Source: Enoplolaimus lenunculus
Lineage: Eukaryota > Nematoda > Enoplea > Enoplida > Thoracostomopsidae
Assembly (NCBI GenBank): GCA_030248215.1
Contig: JASANG010000157.1
Coordinates: 163,455 to 227,454, forward strand
Direction: 5' to 3'
DNA length: 64,000 bases
Shown here: positions 24,301-32,452 of the stretch, in pieces
How positions within the stretch are numbered: position 1 is the stretch's first letter
Layout of the letters: each line of letters begins with the position of its first letter
The notes under the pieces: generated by a model
What the model was told of the DNA's origin: nothing
Databases searched by the model: none
Seen by the model: the letters and a program-made list of their open reading frames with translations, nothing else
Made by a program: the position numbers and the translations under genes

Positions 24301-27300
24301 GTGTACGGACATTAAATTGGACGTGTAGTTTCTGCTCTGGGATCATTGTCGGCTTTTTATCAATTTTTGGTTAGTTACTTTGAATGATTTGTGAACTGTC
24401 AGATGGGAGTTAGGGAAGCTCAACAATGAGATGCATTTTGACATACTTGACCTGCTCCGCACTTTTCAGCAAAACATATTTTTTGTTTAAGAATGACAGA
24501 CGAGGGCAAAATTAATTTCGTAGAAGTTGTCGATTTATTGAAACTGATACACTGAGAAGCATTATGTGAGTTTTAAGCATGGTGAAAAATTACATACAAT
24601 TATTACGTACTGGTAGTGAATATCATTAACCGTTGTTTCTGGTTCGTTTGTTGTTTGTTGTTTGTGGTTGTTTTGTTGGTGGTGTTGTTGTTGTTGTTGT
24701 TGTTGTTTGTTGTTGTTTGTTGTTGTTGTTGTGGTTGTTTGTTGTTATTGTTTTTTAAATCGGCATACGAAAGTGTTACAGGTGAGAATCCCTAAGTGAT
24801 AAAAGTCAAAATCGAGGCGTAGTCAGTAAATGGGTAACAAGTTATGGTAATAATAGCGTTTATGAAAAAATTAAATACGTCATGTCTTCATACCTAGTCA
24901 TTACTTTTTATTTATGTTTCTAAGTATTACAATTATTAGTACTATGTTTGTGTTTTTCATTTTTGTATCAGTTTCAGTTGTACAAAAATGCGAGTCGAGC
25001 GCGTAACAGAAACTGTGCCGACGTTTGTCCACAGAACATTTAAGAGTTTTGGAATTTTATCAAGAAAATGTGCATTAAGTAAGAAAACGCGTGGTGATGT
25101 TGTTTTTAGTTTTTTTAAACAAATATATTGTAAGTGTTAAGAGCTAAACGTTTGCGTGACGCCATGCTTGTTGTCCGGCGCTGCACGTCAACGTGCGGTA
25201 ATTTAAATTTTTTAACAAGTATAGTCCTACTCTTGTTGGGTTAGCTGGCTGCCATGGGTTCCAACATGACTGATATTAAAAGTAGAGTGTTGTATATAAA
25301 GTAAAGTCTATTTTGTGTTGTTTTTATAATCTGTTTATTAAATGTTGTTATATGTAGACATCCTCTATCATCATTGCATTCGCTACCTCGCGGTGTTTCT
25401 CTTGGCCGAACAAACGTCCGCCCAGTTGCTGAAAGGCGGCGTCTTGAAATTGCTCTTTTTCTCAAATCGCTCTTTTTGAGCCAATCTGATATTGCAGAAG
25501 TAAGGTCAAGACCTTGGTCTGTTTTTCTGTAGAACTACGGGTCCGTGTTAAATATTAGAGCCTGTAAAGACAGGGATGCAATGTGTCTTAGAAACTTGGA
25601 AGTTAGGAGACTTAACACTAGGGTATGGTTAAGCTTACGTCTAGACTTCGGTTCTTACTGCGGATAATATGTTCAATCGCATTTTAGTCTTCGCTGCTTA
25701 ATCGTCCATCGGTGCATGTCAAAGTAGATTCCTTGTCTTGGCCAATAGAGTTCAAAACGTTTTTGTTTTTTTGAAACGAATGATAATTAGGTATTGATTG
25801 TATTTAGGACGATTTGGTGTACACATTTTCATCCAATGCTTCGTGACCAACAAGATATTATTGATGAAGCAACACAGCGGAATACAGGTCAGTTCAATAA
25901 AGATTGCATGTCATAGAAATCTTTGTCAAATTTCCCCGATTTATCCATTAAGCTCTGTTAATAGATGATGGTGACCTTATCGTAAGGGGCGATTTGACTG
26001 CTCACAGCCTGGAAGGATTTCATCCGGTCAACGCAAGCGAGATGAACTGTTTGCCAACGAAATTGACCAATCAGCAAAAGGCATTGCCAATGAATATTCA
26101 CCTTCCATAGTGTCTGTAAACGGTGTCAAAACATCGCCTGACTTACCGTTAGCATCATAATCTCTGCTCACCACACTAGAATGAATGGTCTACTGAGCTG
26201 TTCTTAGGCTCATGGTGTCGCATATTCTGAGCAACTATACACGTAACAAGTTGCTCTGTAAGCCACCAGCTTAAATGCAATGTCAGAACTGCTCAGCTCA
26301 ACTACGATTCAGTCAGTGCAAGCTACTGTTTCTGTATGGAAACAGAATTTGCTCCAATGTTACCAAATAAAGTGTTAACACTACAGTAAAATACCATACG
26401 GTGATCTGCACTTGTTTAGCTGCATCCGTTGTCCTATGTTTCTTAAAGTGGCGGATCTTTGGCATACGATGAAATGGCGTGTTGGAAAATAATACGTTTT
26501 GATTCAAGTATTTCAGCGCTGTATAAAATGTTATCTCGCTGAATACTGTACACGGTTGTAGAGAATACAGCACCAGGGCTATTCTTAAATGGTTACGTAT
26601 AGCACTTATCAGCAATTAACGATAGGATTTCAAACTGGCAAACTCCTGCGGTTGTACGTCTAAACATTCGAACAGAGTTAGAATAAATTGTATGCTAAAA
26701 GTGCTTAATGTTTCAGCTCATCATTTAATGGTTCGAAGGTTACAAACCTATCCCCGACTGTAGTTTATTGGTGCTACACAATTTTGTTAATACCGCCACT
26801 GTTTCTTGTTAATATTGCATAGACCATACGTACGCTGCAGAATTAATCACTTTTTGTTAATCTCCATTCACACGTGCAAGTTTGTGCTTCCAGAAATCGT
26901 AGCTGTATTTGTGCAGCGGCAAGTTTCGTTGGCAAACCCATAAATAAACTTGCAGCTGCCAGTCTCGCTGCAAAACTTGTACATGTGAAATGTTTTTATC
27001 TTTTTTAGATTCTTCGACACTTGGAAATCAACGAGAAATTTGTATTGAACCCGGTCCGTGTAGCGGTGGACTCCAATCTGCCACAGGACAAACTTCAAGA
27101 ACGGCAGTGAAAATTTGTGGTGAAATTAAATTAACGTTGTTGTATCGAAGTGATTCTCTCAACGTTCAAGTGAATCATGTTCGCAATTTGGTTAGCATCG
27201 TTATTCGCTAATGGATGTTGCCAGCTGTGTCACCTGTTAGCGATAGGTTTTCAAAAAGCGAATTATTCGATAAGTATATTGAGTAACTGCATGGCCGTTG

Positions 27301-29552
27301 TAAGCAGTGCGGCGATATTTTTTAACCCGAATTGCTATTGCAAGTCAACAATTTGTTTAAATTTGTAGGGTGAACTTACGCTTTTAACATATGTTTTAAT
27401 ACAGTCACGAATAGATTTATGTGTAATTTCCGTCGCAACCCGAACAGTGGCTCTGATCGCGATTAGTTGTTTCTTTGACACAATTGGTCGCAAACGCGTT
27501 GGAAATGCTCTTGGTTACTGCAACATTAAACGTGACCCTAACCGCGATTGCTTGTATTTAAATTTCAAACAGTTGTACACACGGTTACAACCTTAGTTTG
27601 AGGCAAATCAGCCAAATTGTAAAACCAGGACCGCCGAGGCAACCGCGAGTACTGCTGACTAAATACTGTCAGTGATTGTATGTTGCATATTTGGTTATTT
27701 CTAGTCACGTCGTGATAGCTCGAACCCGAATGTCTATGTCAAACTGTATCTCAGACCAGATCCAGTGCGTTATACGAAACGGAAAACAAAAACAGTAACA
27801 AGCGTTAATCCAACGTTTAATGAAACGGTTAGTGCTTGCTTGACACTGAGTTGGCCACACATAAACCTAAAATTAGGGTTATGCTATTCTTGTCAAGCGC
27901 CGCCGTTCGACGCCGGATGGTGCCACAACTCAAAAAATATTTGTTTGCAAATGTTGTGCCATGTGGCAATACACATGCGTTGTGGTAGTGTAAGACAACG
28001 CCGTACGACATTAAAGTAGCCGAAAAGTATAGCACCGCCCTTGACATTAGTCTGTGGTTAAAATACATCAAAGAAAATTGTATCCGGTTCTAAATACACA
28101 ATTGAAGTTTAAATTTGTCATTCAATTCAAATAAGTGCAAAACAACGCTGCTTGGTGTGACAGGCAATGACATATTATGGTTTGCACTTTCATTACAAGC
28201 ATAGTGCGCGTACTGTCGAATGTGTATGGGAACGAGATTTTGTCGGAAGCGGAATCGGAATCAAATTTTTCTGTCGGAACCGGAATCGGAATCAAGTTTT
28301 TCTGTCGGAACCGGAATCGGAATCAAGTTTTAGTAATTCTATTAAAAAACTTAAGGTCTATGACTTAACTTTTGTTGCAGTATGCCTGTTTCCGTTACTG
28401 TTCACAGTTTCAGTAAAAATTATTTATACAGCTGACGGAATACACGTAACAACTCGGAATATTTACTAAGAAAAATCCAACAGAATAATTGCAAATGAAC
28501 GAAACAAAACGAAACAAACAAAATCTAAGTTCAGTCATCTTAAAAACTCATATGCGAAAAATCATAATTCCGGCATCGGAACAGCAGTCAGCCGGAATCG
28601 GAATTCCGATGGAACCCTGGCACATCACATAGTTTGTAGTTATTATCCTAATGGCCAATGTTACTTTAATTGCCGTCCCATATTCCTGGGACAGAAATGT
28701 ACCAGGAGTACCCGTCCCATTTTCCCGGGACAGCAATGTACCAGGAGTACATTCCAAAAATATAATTGGGACAGCGGGAAAGTTGGGACAGATTAAGACA
28801 GTGGGACTGATGGGACAGTTAGGACACTTGGGACAGATGGGCACTTGGGACAGATGGGACAGCGGGACAGATGGGACACTTGGGACAGATGGGACAGATA
28901 GGACACTTGGGACAGATGGGACAGATAGGACAGTTGGGACAGTTGGGACTGATGGGACAGTTGGGACACTTGGGACAGATCGGACAGATTGGACAGTTGG
29001 GACAGATGGGATCACATAGTTTGTAGTTATTATCCTAATTATACTCTGTGTTTTTATATGCATTTGGTTTGTCTGTTTTCGTTGTTACAGTTCCATTACA
29101 ATCTTCCACAAGCCATTTTAATAACGCGCGATCTTGAAGTTACCGTCTGGCATCATGAATTTTTGCGTGAAAATTCATTCCTCGGTGGAACGATTATCAG
29201 TTTGAAAACGTTGTGTTCTGCGTTTTCGCATTCGCATTATTCAACTTCCTTACAATCGTGTGATGCAGACACCCTTCAAACATTACCTGGTTCCGGTGGA
29301 TCTACCACTGTTACTACTACTTCCACTAGCACAGAACCCGGAAGTGGAACAAGATCAAGTGTATCCGCAACTACTTCGCGTAAAAGCATGCGTCATTTAC
29401 GTGAGCGACGTCTTGAACGGTGGTTTCCATTGCAAAATGTCAGACGATCGGCTGCATCAATTGGATTTTCTGCAGCTGCAATGACAGCAACTCCTGTTTC
29501 GCTGGTCACCGGAAGTTGTATGAAGCCAAAGAACGTGGGAAAATACGCGTGA
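3783..29552 (+). CDS. PIK3C2: Class II phosphatidylinositol 3-kinase (PIK3C2-like), left copy, multi-exon
   Basis: Exons read in order give Ras-binding, C2, helical (PIK), kinase, PX and C-terminal C2 domains. That order is specific to class II PI 3-kinases, which make PI3P and PI(3,4)P2 on endocytic membranes. Readable exons include 3783-3872, 4668-4753, 6220-6363, 6652-6790, 7080-7204, 7700-7782, 7982-~8145, 8537-8813, ~9231-9360, 9709-9806, 10080-10210, 10973-11080, 11985-12046, 16540-16731, 17077-17170, 19286-19390, 20018-20101, 20548-20677, 20985-21133, 21769-21938, 22429-22588, 23365-23471, 23947-24085, 27009-27190, 27705-27827 and 29091-29552. The clathrin-binding N-terminus upstream of the RBD was not found. 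Several exons (17.65, 18.4, 24.0, 24.5, 25.0 and 25.8 kb) carry small indels that the right-arm copy lacks. Paralog (A, B or invertebrate single copy) is not resolved. Confidence 0.92.
3873..4667. other. Intron with partial hAT-like MITE
   Basis: A CAGGGTAAGAACGG end at 4160 followed by ATTATACCGGAATCG matches the first about 70 bases of the MITE at 10337. No matching 3' end was found. The rest is AT-rich with no recognised feature. The next intron (4754-6219) holds only the MITE at 5473-5815. Confidence 0.5.
5473..5815. mobile_element. hAT-like MITE, GGAATC/CCGGTA family, diverged copy
   Basis: It starts CAGAGTAAAGATG, ends GGTTGCACCCTG, and has the family's repeated TTCCGG / CCGGAA subterminal motifs. 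No clear 8 bp target duplication was found. It is intronic in PIK3C2. Confidence 0.55.
6652..8813 (+). CDS. PIK3C2: PIK3C2 linker between RBD and C2
   Basis: Exons 6652-6790 ([14 protein letters not shown]...), 7080-7204 ([17 protein letters not shown]...), 7700-7782 ([16 protein letters not shown]) and 7982 to about 8145 join in phase. Exon 8537-8813 ends in [12 protein letters not shown]; its last codon is completed by the next exon. This helical linker is poorly conserved between phyla. One further exon probably lies between 8230 and 8520, but I could not fix its frame or boundaries. From about 7575 onward the region is duplicated in the right arm. Confidence 0.6.
9231..12046 (+). CDS. PIK3C2: PIK3C2 C2-type (PI3K C2) domain exons
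   Basis: Exon ~9231-9360 encodes [18 protein letters not shown]. Exon 9709-9806 has [17 protein letters not shown], the family's LPRE-R-L-F motif. Exon 10080-10210 has [11 protein letters not shown], and the next (about 10973-11080) has QGPRLLQ and ends exactly at the start of a minisatellite. Exon 11985-12046 has [12 protein letters not shown]. Together they match the membrane-binding C2 domain that precedes the helical domain. Introns hold a hAT-like MITE at 10337-10723 and the minisatellite at 11075-11590. Confidence 0.8.
9985..10066. mobile_element. Short MITE ending AAGTATAGCGCCA, partial
   Basis: It ends AAAAAGTATAGCGCCATTCTAA, shared with five other copies in this arm. The 5' end is indistinct. 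It lies just before the 10080 exon. The mirror copy is at about 61454-61535. Confidence 0.5.
10337..10723. mobile_element. hAT-like MITE with CAGGGTGCAA termini
   Basis: Terminal inverted repeats are CAGGGTGCAA and TTGCACCCTG, with inner CCGGAATCG / CGATTCCGG motifs, total 387 bp. There is no coding capacity. No convincing target duplication remains at this copy. A related copy at 22686 has a perfect 8 bp duplication, which supports hAT ancestry. Confidence 0.75.
11075..11590. repeat. Intronic minisatellite built on a splice donor
   Basis: About 20 imperfect units of 20-25 bp (consensus near TTGTGGGTAAGGAAGTGGGA) begin exactly at the exon end TTGTGG|GTAAGAAAG. Each unit therefore repeats the 5' splice site. 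The minus strand shows apparent Leu-Pro-Thr-Ser frames, which are translations of the repeat. Confidence 0.85.
12314..18480 (+). CDS. PIK3C2: PIK3C2 helical (PIK) domain exons
   Basis: Exon from 12314 ([16 protein letters not shown]...EEYVTQE) has an unclear 3' end, because a 3.6 kb element sits just downstream. Exon 16540-16731 carries [19 protein letters not shown] and ALELLLPK; 17077-17170 carries [15 protein letters not shown]. Exon from 17642 should read [18 protein letters not shown] but lacks one T in this arm. The exon near 18271-18475 ([15 protein letters not shown]...) has one extra A. Both indels are absent in the right arm. The pattern matches the alpha-helical PIK fold that packs on the kinase domain. 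Confidence 0.82.
12854..15213 (-). CDS. PWWP domain fused to a transposase-like protein
   Basis: Residues 1-90 form a PWWP chromatin-reader domain ([33 protein letters not shown]). A Ser/Asp/Thr-rich linker follows. After it come features of a large arthropod and other metazoan family of transposase-like proteins: a Cys-rich segment (CSQFCKHDC), [41 protein letters not shown], then [12 protein letters not shown], and a C-terminal part ([26 protein letters not shown]) with an acidic Ser/Glu tail. In this arm the frame from 15213 runs 577 codons to 13480, then shifts; the last part reads in another frame to 12854. The stretch that in relatives holds the DDE-like core between DLQ and GHTQ seems largely missing. 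The start ATG fits the PWWP N-terminus. Family assignment is from memory of conserved motifs, so moderate. Confidence 0.75.
15334..15392. repeat. Degenerate TTAGGC/GCCTAA-like patch
   Basis: It contains CTAGGCCTAAGCCTAAGCG and TCTTAGCCTAAGG in opposite senses, just upstream of the PWWP gene start. It resembles TTAGGC-type units but is far from a perfect telomere array. Confidence 0.45.
15818..15849. repeat. 13 bp inverted repeat GCAAACGGCGAAT
   Basis: GCAAACGGCGAAT at 15818-15830 pairs exactly with ATTCGCCGTTTGC at 15837-15849 across 6 bases. A third copy (ATTCGCCGTTTGC) is at about 15917. It may be subterminal binding sites of the enclosing transposon. Confidence 0.7.
18040..18190. mobile_element. 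Short MITE ending AAAGTATAGCGCCAGCC
   Basis: The start (TTGGCTATATTC...CCGTCACTG) and the reverse of the end (TTGGCTGGCGCTATACTT...CCGTCACTG) form imperfect terminal inverted repeats. It is intronic; the mirror is at about 53328-53478. Confidence 0.65.
19005..19160. mobile_element. Short MITE, GGATGGCGCCAT...AAGTATAGCGCCACC
   Basis: Both ends carry the family signature, with inner GGCGCCGTCCGACGCAGTGC. It is intronic; the mirror is at about 52358-52513. Confidence 0.65.
19286..22588 (+). CDS. PIK3C2: PIK3C2 kinase catalytic domain exons
   Basis: In order: [20 protein letters not shown] and a Cys-rich stretch (19286-19390); [19 protein letters not shown] with the ATP-binding Lys (20018-20101); [14 protein letters not shown] (20548-20677); [15 protein letters not shown] (20985-21133); catalytic loop [10 protein letters not shown] and metal-binding HIDFGKYLG with activation loop FKR (21769-21938); [18 protein letters not shown] (22429-22588). 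All catalytic residues are present. The FKRDRAPF activation loop is class II-like, pointing to PI and PI4P as substrates. All donors and acceptors are canonical here, although the 20677 donor (GTCGAC) is weak. Confidence 0.93.
22686..23132. mobile_element. hAT-like MITE with 8 bp target duplication CAATGTAG
   Basis: It is an inverted-orientation relative of the 10337 element (shared AACTTATCATTAATTGAT and TTCCGATTCCGG segments). CAATGTAG flanks it at 22678-22685 and 23133-23140. A third CAATGTAG at 23103-23110 marks a 30 bp tandem duplication of the element end. The 8 bp duplication is a hAT hallmark. Confidence 0.85.
23365..25885 (+). CDS. PIK3C2: PIK3C2 kinase C-lobe end and PX domain exons
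   Basis: Exon 23365-23471 ([19 protein letters not shown]) uses a GC donor. Exon 23947-24085 should continue [16 protein letters not shown] but is broken in this arm. Later exons encode TANPKTYG (24115-24180), a PX start ([15 protein letters not shown], near 24492), [20 protein letters not shown] (about 24975-25078), [20 protein letters not shown] (25358-25499) and [10 protein letters not shown] (25808-25885). These are the PX phosphoinositide-binding signatures of the family. At least four of these exons contain small indels on this arm while the right arm reads through. Confidence 0.82.
23471..23946 (+). other. GC-AG intron
   Basis: The exon ends TTTACAAG and the intron starts GCAAGTAATA; the next exon begins AATGATTGAAG. 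Joining them gives the conserved KFTR-MIEES. The same GC donor is present in the right arm, so it is not a read error confined to one copy. Confidence 0.75.
23650..23801. mobile_element. Short MITE with TTAGG-rich ends and CGTACG-rich core
   Basis: TTAGGCTGGTTCTATACT at the left and AGTATAGCGCCATCCTAA at the right are inverted repeats. The core is dense in ACGTA/CGTACG. The mirror is at about 47718-47869. Confidence 0.7.
24640..24755. repeat. Imperfect (GTT)n microsatellite
   Basis: Runs of GTT, GTTT and GTG lie in an intron between PX exons. The mirror tract (about 46765-46890) differs in unit order and length. Confidence 0.85.
25147..25240. mobile_element. Short MITE remnant ending AACAAGTATAGTCCTAC
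   Basis: It shares GTCCGGCGCTGCACGTC and the AAGTATAG end with the other copies. The 5' end is eroded. It lies before the 25358 exon; the mirror is at about 46279-46372. Confidence 0.5.
25886..27008. other. Intron without recognised features
   Basis: About 1.1 kb between the last PX exon and the C-terminal C2 exons. No repeat termini, RNA gene or coding motif was recognised on either strand. Confidence 0.5.
27009..29552 (+). CDS. PIK3C2: PIK3C2 C-terminal C2 domain exons and stop
   Basis: Exon 27009-27190 contains [18 protein letters not shown]. Exon 27705-27827 contains [14 protein letters not shown] and [13 protein letters not shown]. The last exon 29091-29552 contains [18 protein letters not shown] and [13 protein letters not shown] and ends at a TGA after KNVGKYA. 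This matches the C-terminal C2 domain of class II enzymes. A Thr/Ser-rich insert and about 40 residues after the WFPL segment extend the end beyond vertebrate homologs. The last intron carries a hAT-like fragment and a GGGACAG minisatellite. Confidence 0.88.
27878..28044. mobile_element. Short MITE, GGGTTATGCTATTC...AAAAGTATAGCACCGCCC
   Basis: Outer ends pair (TGCTATTCTTGTC with the reverse of GAAAAGTATAGCA). An inner GCCGTTCGACGCC / CAACGCCGTACGAC pair also matches the family. The mirror is at about 43475-43641. Confidence 0.65.
28231..28619. mobile_element. hAT-like MITE, GGAATC family, with internal 33 bp tandem repeats
   Basis: Three near-identical units built on CGGAATCGGAATCAA occupy about 28245-28330. 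The right end GGAATTCCGATGGAACCCTG closes the element. It is intronic; the mirror is at about 42900-43288. Confidence 0.6.
28624..29039. repeat. GGGACAG minisatellite bracketed by 29 bp direct repeats
   Basis: An identical 29-base sequence (TTTGTAGTTATTATCC within it) occurs at 28624-28652 and 29011-29039. Between them are two copies of a GGGACAG-AATGTACCAGGAGTAC unit and then about 25 units of TGGGACAG(A)T / TTGGGACA-type repeats (28767-29010). It ends about 50 bases before the last PIK3C2 exon. Thr/Gly- or Pro/Val-rich frames here are repeat translations. Confidence 0.85.
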
Positions 29553-31219
29553 GAAATCGTGTGAATGATGTTTGTTTCTCATACTGTACCGTGGGAAATA
29601 AGTTAATTGAGTGATATTGAACCACTATGCTTATACATGATGCAATACCATATGAAACACGTTTACATTATAAGACCGCTTTGTCTATCGGAAGTCATTG
29701 TTGATGTCTTAGAGCTAATCTATTACAAAATGGTTCTGCTAAGTTGTTTTTCAAATGTAAACGTCGAAGCATACTCTTCCAGTTTTATGATTGCACCATA
29801 ACGGCGTTGTATTCTCTAACTCGGCCAGCATCTCATTCGACCAACAGTGAAATTTGACGTGTAATTAATTTAACATTGATAATCCTTTTTGCGAGGCGAA
29901 CACCTCTCGCATTGTCATTTTCTTTTCTAAAGAACCGTATTATAGTTTTGAAGAAACGAGTAAAGACATTTTGAAAAATTTTGAATAACTTGCTCCATCG
30001 TTATAGGTAAAAAAATTTTCGCCACGGCTAATCAGTTTGTGAAACTTTTGAAGGTTGGACTGTACAAAATGTCAAATTTAAGTTGGCTTACTTATGTCAA
30101 TGTGGATGAAATTAACTGCGCAATATATTATGATTCTGGTCAAAAATATAGTTTAATATAATTTTCCTTTACTTTTCACCAATATATTTCCAGCAATGGA
30201 GAATAGTCGATTTTTTGCCAGAGGCGGAGCTGTATATTCGTTGACGCACTGATAACGGAGTGAAAGTTGTCAATTGCGTAGGTAATTGGATTATGAAGAG
30301 CACGTTGTGTTACCTTGCAGAAATATTTATTCCAGTCGAAACCGTTGTTAGGACAGAAACCAACTTGCACACTTTGGTTATTATATAGTTCATTCGAATG
30401 AATGCTGGTGTGATAGCTTGTGTGTTGATTTTATTTATTTTGTGTCGTATATGTTTGACCATTTTATAGATGAGCGAATGTCGCACCAAAATGCGAGTGA
30501 CACGCGTACTCACTCTTGTTTGCCTTGTTTTGCTTTGGTATGTACCGCAGTTTGGATCCTATATCTATTTCCTTTAATCGGTTGGTTAAAACTTTTTGAG
30601 TATTTCCTTGGTTCAGTTCGATTACTTTAATAAAACTTTAACCGAACCAAGCCAGGCAAAAACTCGAAAAAATTTTTATTGAATCGAAACAAAGAAAAAC
30701 TCGGAAAACAATTTTACCGAAAACAATGAGTATACATATACATACGCATTTTTATAAATTCAACTGGTTGGTTGTTAATTATTTTTGCTAGTAAAACTCA
30801 GGTGTGTTGAGTCTATTAGCGAATTGGTCAGGCCTGACGTGACTCACGGATGATCAATCGGCGATGTGGGAGAAATTTAAGCCACATGGTCAGAGACCAT
30901 TAACAGGATGTCGGCCAACAGACATATTCACTAGGTAAAATCACCCTACGGCATACATTCACGATTAATGTTGGCCAGCCGGAGAAGTTGCAGGTCAGCA
31001 TTAAGCGATATGAGCAATTGAGCGTTCTTTAAAAGTCTCGGCTGCATACCAGTCGTAGTAGAACTACATACATGCATTGAGCGAAGTCCAGACATTTTTA
31101 ATCAGTCTAGTTAAACATTCCAATCTTAAAAGCACAAACTCGAAATTTGACCTAGTTACGTTTCCAATTAAACTTATTTGCAACTTAGTTATTGGCTATT
31201 TATTGGTGAAGGTTACAGG
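29553..31219. other. Downstream flank of PIK3C2, no recognised gene
   Basis: AT-rich DNA after the stop codon. Around 30570-30700 are loosely repeated GGTTCAGTTCG / CGAACCAAGCC motifs. No open frame with recognisable homology was seen. Confidence 0.5.
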
Positions 31220-31227
31220 GTTATAAT

Positions 31228-32444
31228 AGTGATGGGCATAGGATATTTTTTCATATCCGGATATCCGGCAATTCTTGCCTAATATTTATCCGGATATCCG
31301 AAATGAAATTTTCTATTTCGGATATCCAAAACTCGATTTTGTGTTCTTTGAGTTCCCGAACCTCAATTTTCGTTTCTTAAGCACTTGTTTTAATTTGTTG
31401 CTCTAAAGAAAGTACCCTGACTCTCAAGCAGATTAATATGAGGGCCCATGTAGAGAACAGGTCCCTCCCAATTTCCCGGGCAATACCTATCCCAATTCCC
31501 CAAAATCCTAATTTCCCCGGTAATATCCCAGTTTCCCGTAATCGCAATATCCCATTTTCTCGGGTAATATCCCAACTTCCCAAACTAGCAGTATCATGGG
31601 TCATTTGCCAATTTTCTTTGTGAAATCCAAATATCCTGGAAAAGGTTAACGTCTATACTTAGGTTCGGGCGCAGGCTTAACGGAACCATAGACAGACGGA
31701 TGCAAGAAGGCTTTGCCCCTTTGTAACCAGATTGGCACATTTGATTCTCCCGCACCTGAGAAACTTGCTCACATAAAAGATTTTCTTTAATTTCGTTTTC
31801 AAGGGGCTAAAATCCCCATATCCCGGGCAATATCCCAATTTCCCAAAATCCTAAATTTCAGAAAACCTGACCGAAAAACGCTGCTCCCAAAATCCCAATT
31901 TCCTAAAATCCCGATCGAAAACGCTGCGCCCAAAATCCCAATTTCCCAAAATCCCGAGCGAAAAACGCTGCGCCCAAAATCCCAATTTCCCAAAATCCCG
32001 AGCGAAAAACGCTGCGCCCAACTTTAGTACATGGGCCGATATGAGCATAAAAGATACAATTCTAAAAATCGGTATTTATTATGCCAGTACTGTATTGGCC
32101 CGAATAAGAGGGGGTTCCCATTTTGAGTCATAATCAATAGGAGTCCGTATCCCTAATTAGAGTCCTTAAGTGTCAATTGTTCCTAATTGTAGCGCATAAA
32201 TGACTCCAGCACCAAATAAAGGTGAGTTCAAAACTTTAAATCGTGCAAGAATGTGGTTTAATATTCTGACTGAGGTTTGGATACAGAATTTTTTTCATCA
32301 GCTCCAGCTACTTTGGTGATGAAACCATGCAAATTATTCCAAAAAAATTCTTAGACAAAAGCATTTCGGATATCCGGATTCACGTTTCATTTTGGATACA
32401 TATCCAGATATTTTTCATATCCGGATATCCGGTGCCCATCTATA
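31228..32444. mobile_element. 1.2 kb hAT-like non-autonomous element with GTTATAAT target duplication
   Basis: Ends AGTGATGGGCATAGGATAT and the reverse of GGTGCCCATCTATA are terminal inverted repeats of the (T)AGnGATGGGC type seen in hAT elements. GTTATAAT lies immediately outside both ends (31220-31227 and 32445-32452). Subterminal TATCCGGATATCC palindromes occur at both ends. Inside is a four-unit tandem array of about 45 bp at 31860-32030 (CCCAAAATCCCAATTT, GAAAAACGCTGCG). No transposase frame was found. Confidence 0.88.
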
Positions 32445-32452
32445 GTTATAAT

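Noticed and set aside
28548-29063. Pro/Val/Ser-rich and Gly/Thr/Asp-rich frames on both strands
   Set aside because: They are translations of the GGGACAG minisatellite in an intron. Both strands are open only because of the repeat.
31860-32030. CRISPR-like array
   Set aside because: Units are contiguous tandem copies without unique spacers, inside a transposon in animal DNA. The same holds for 11.1-11.6 and 28.8-29.0 kb.
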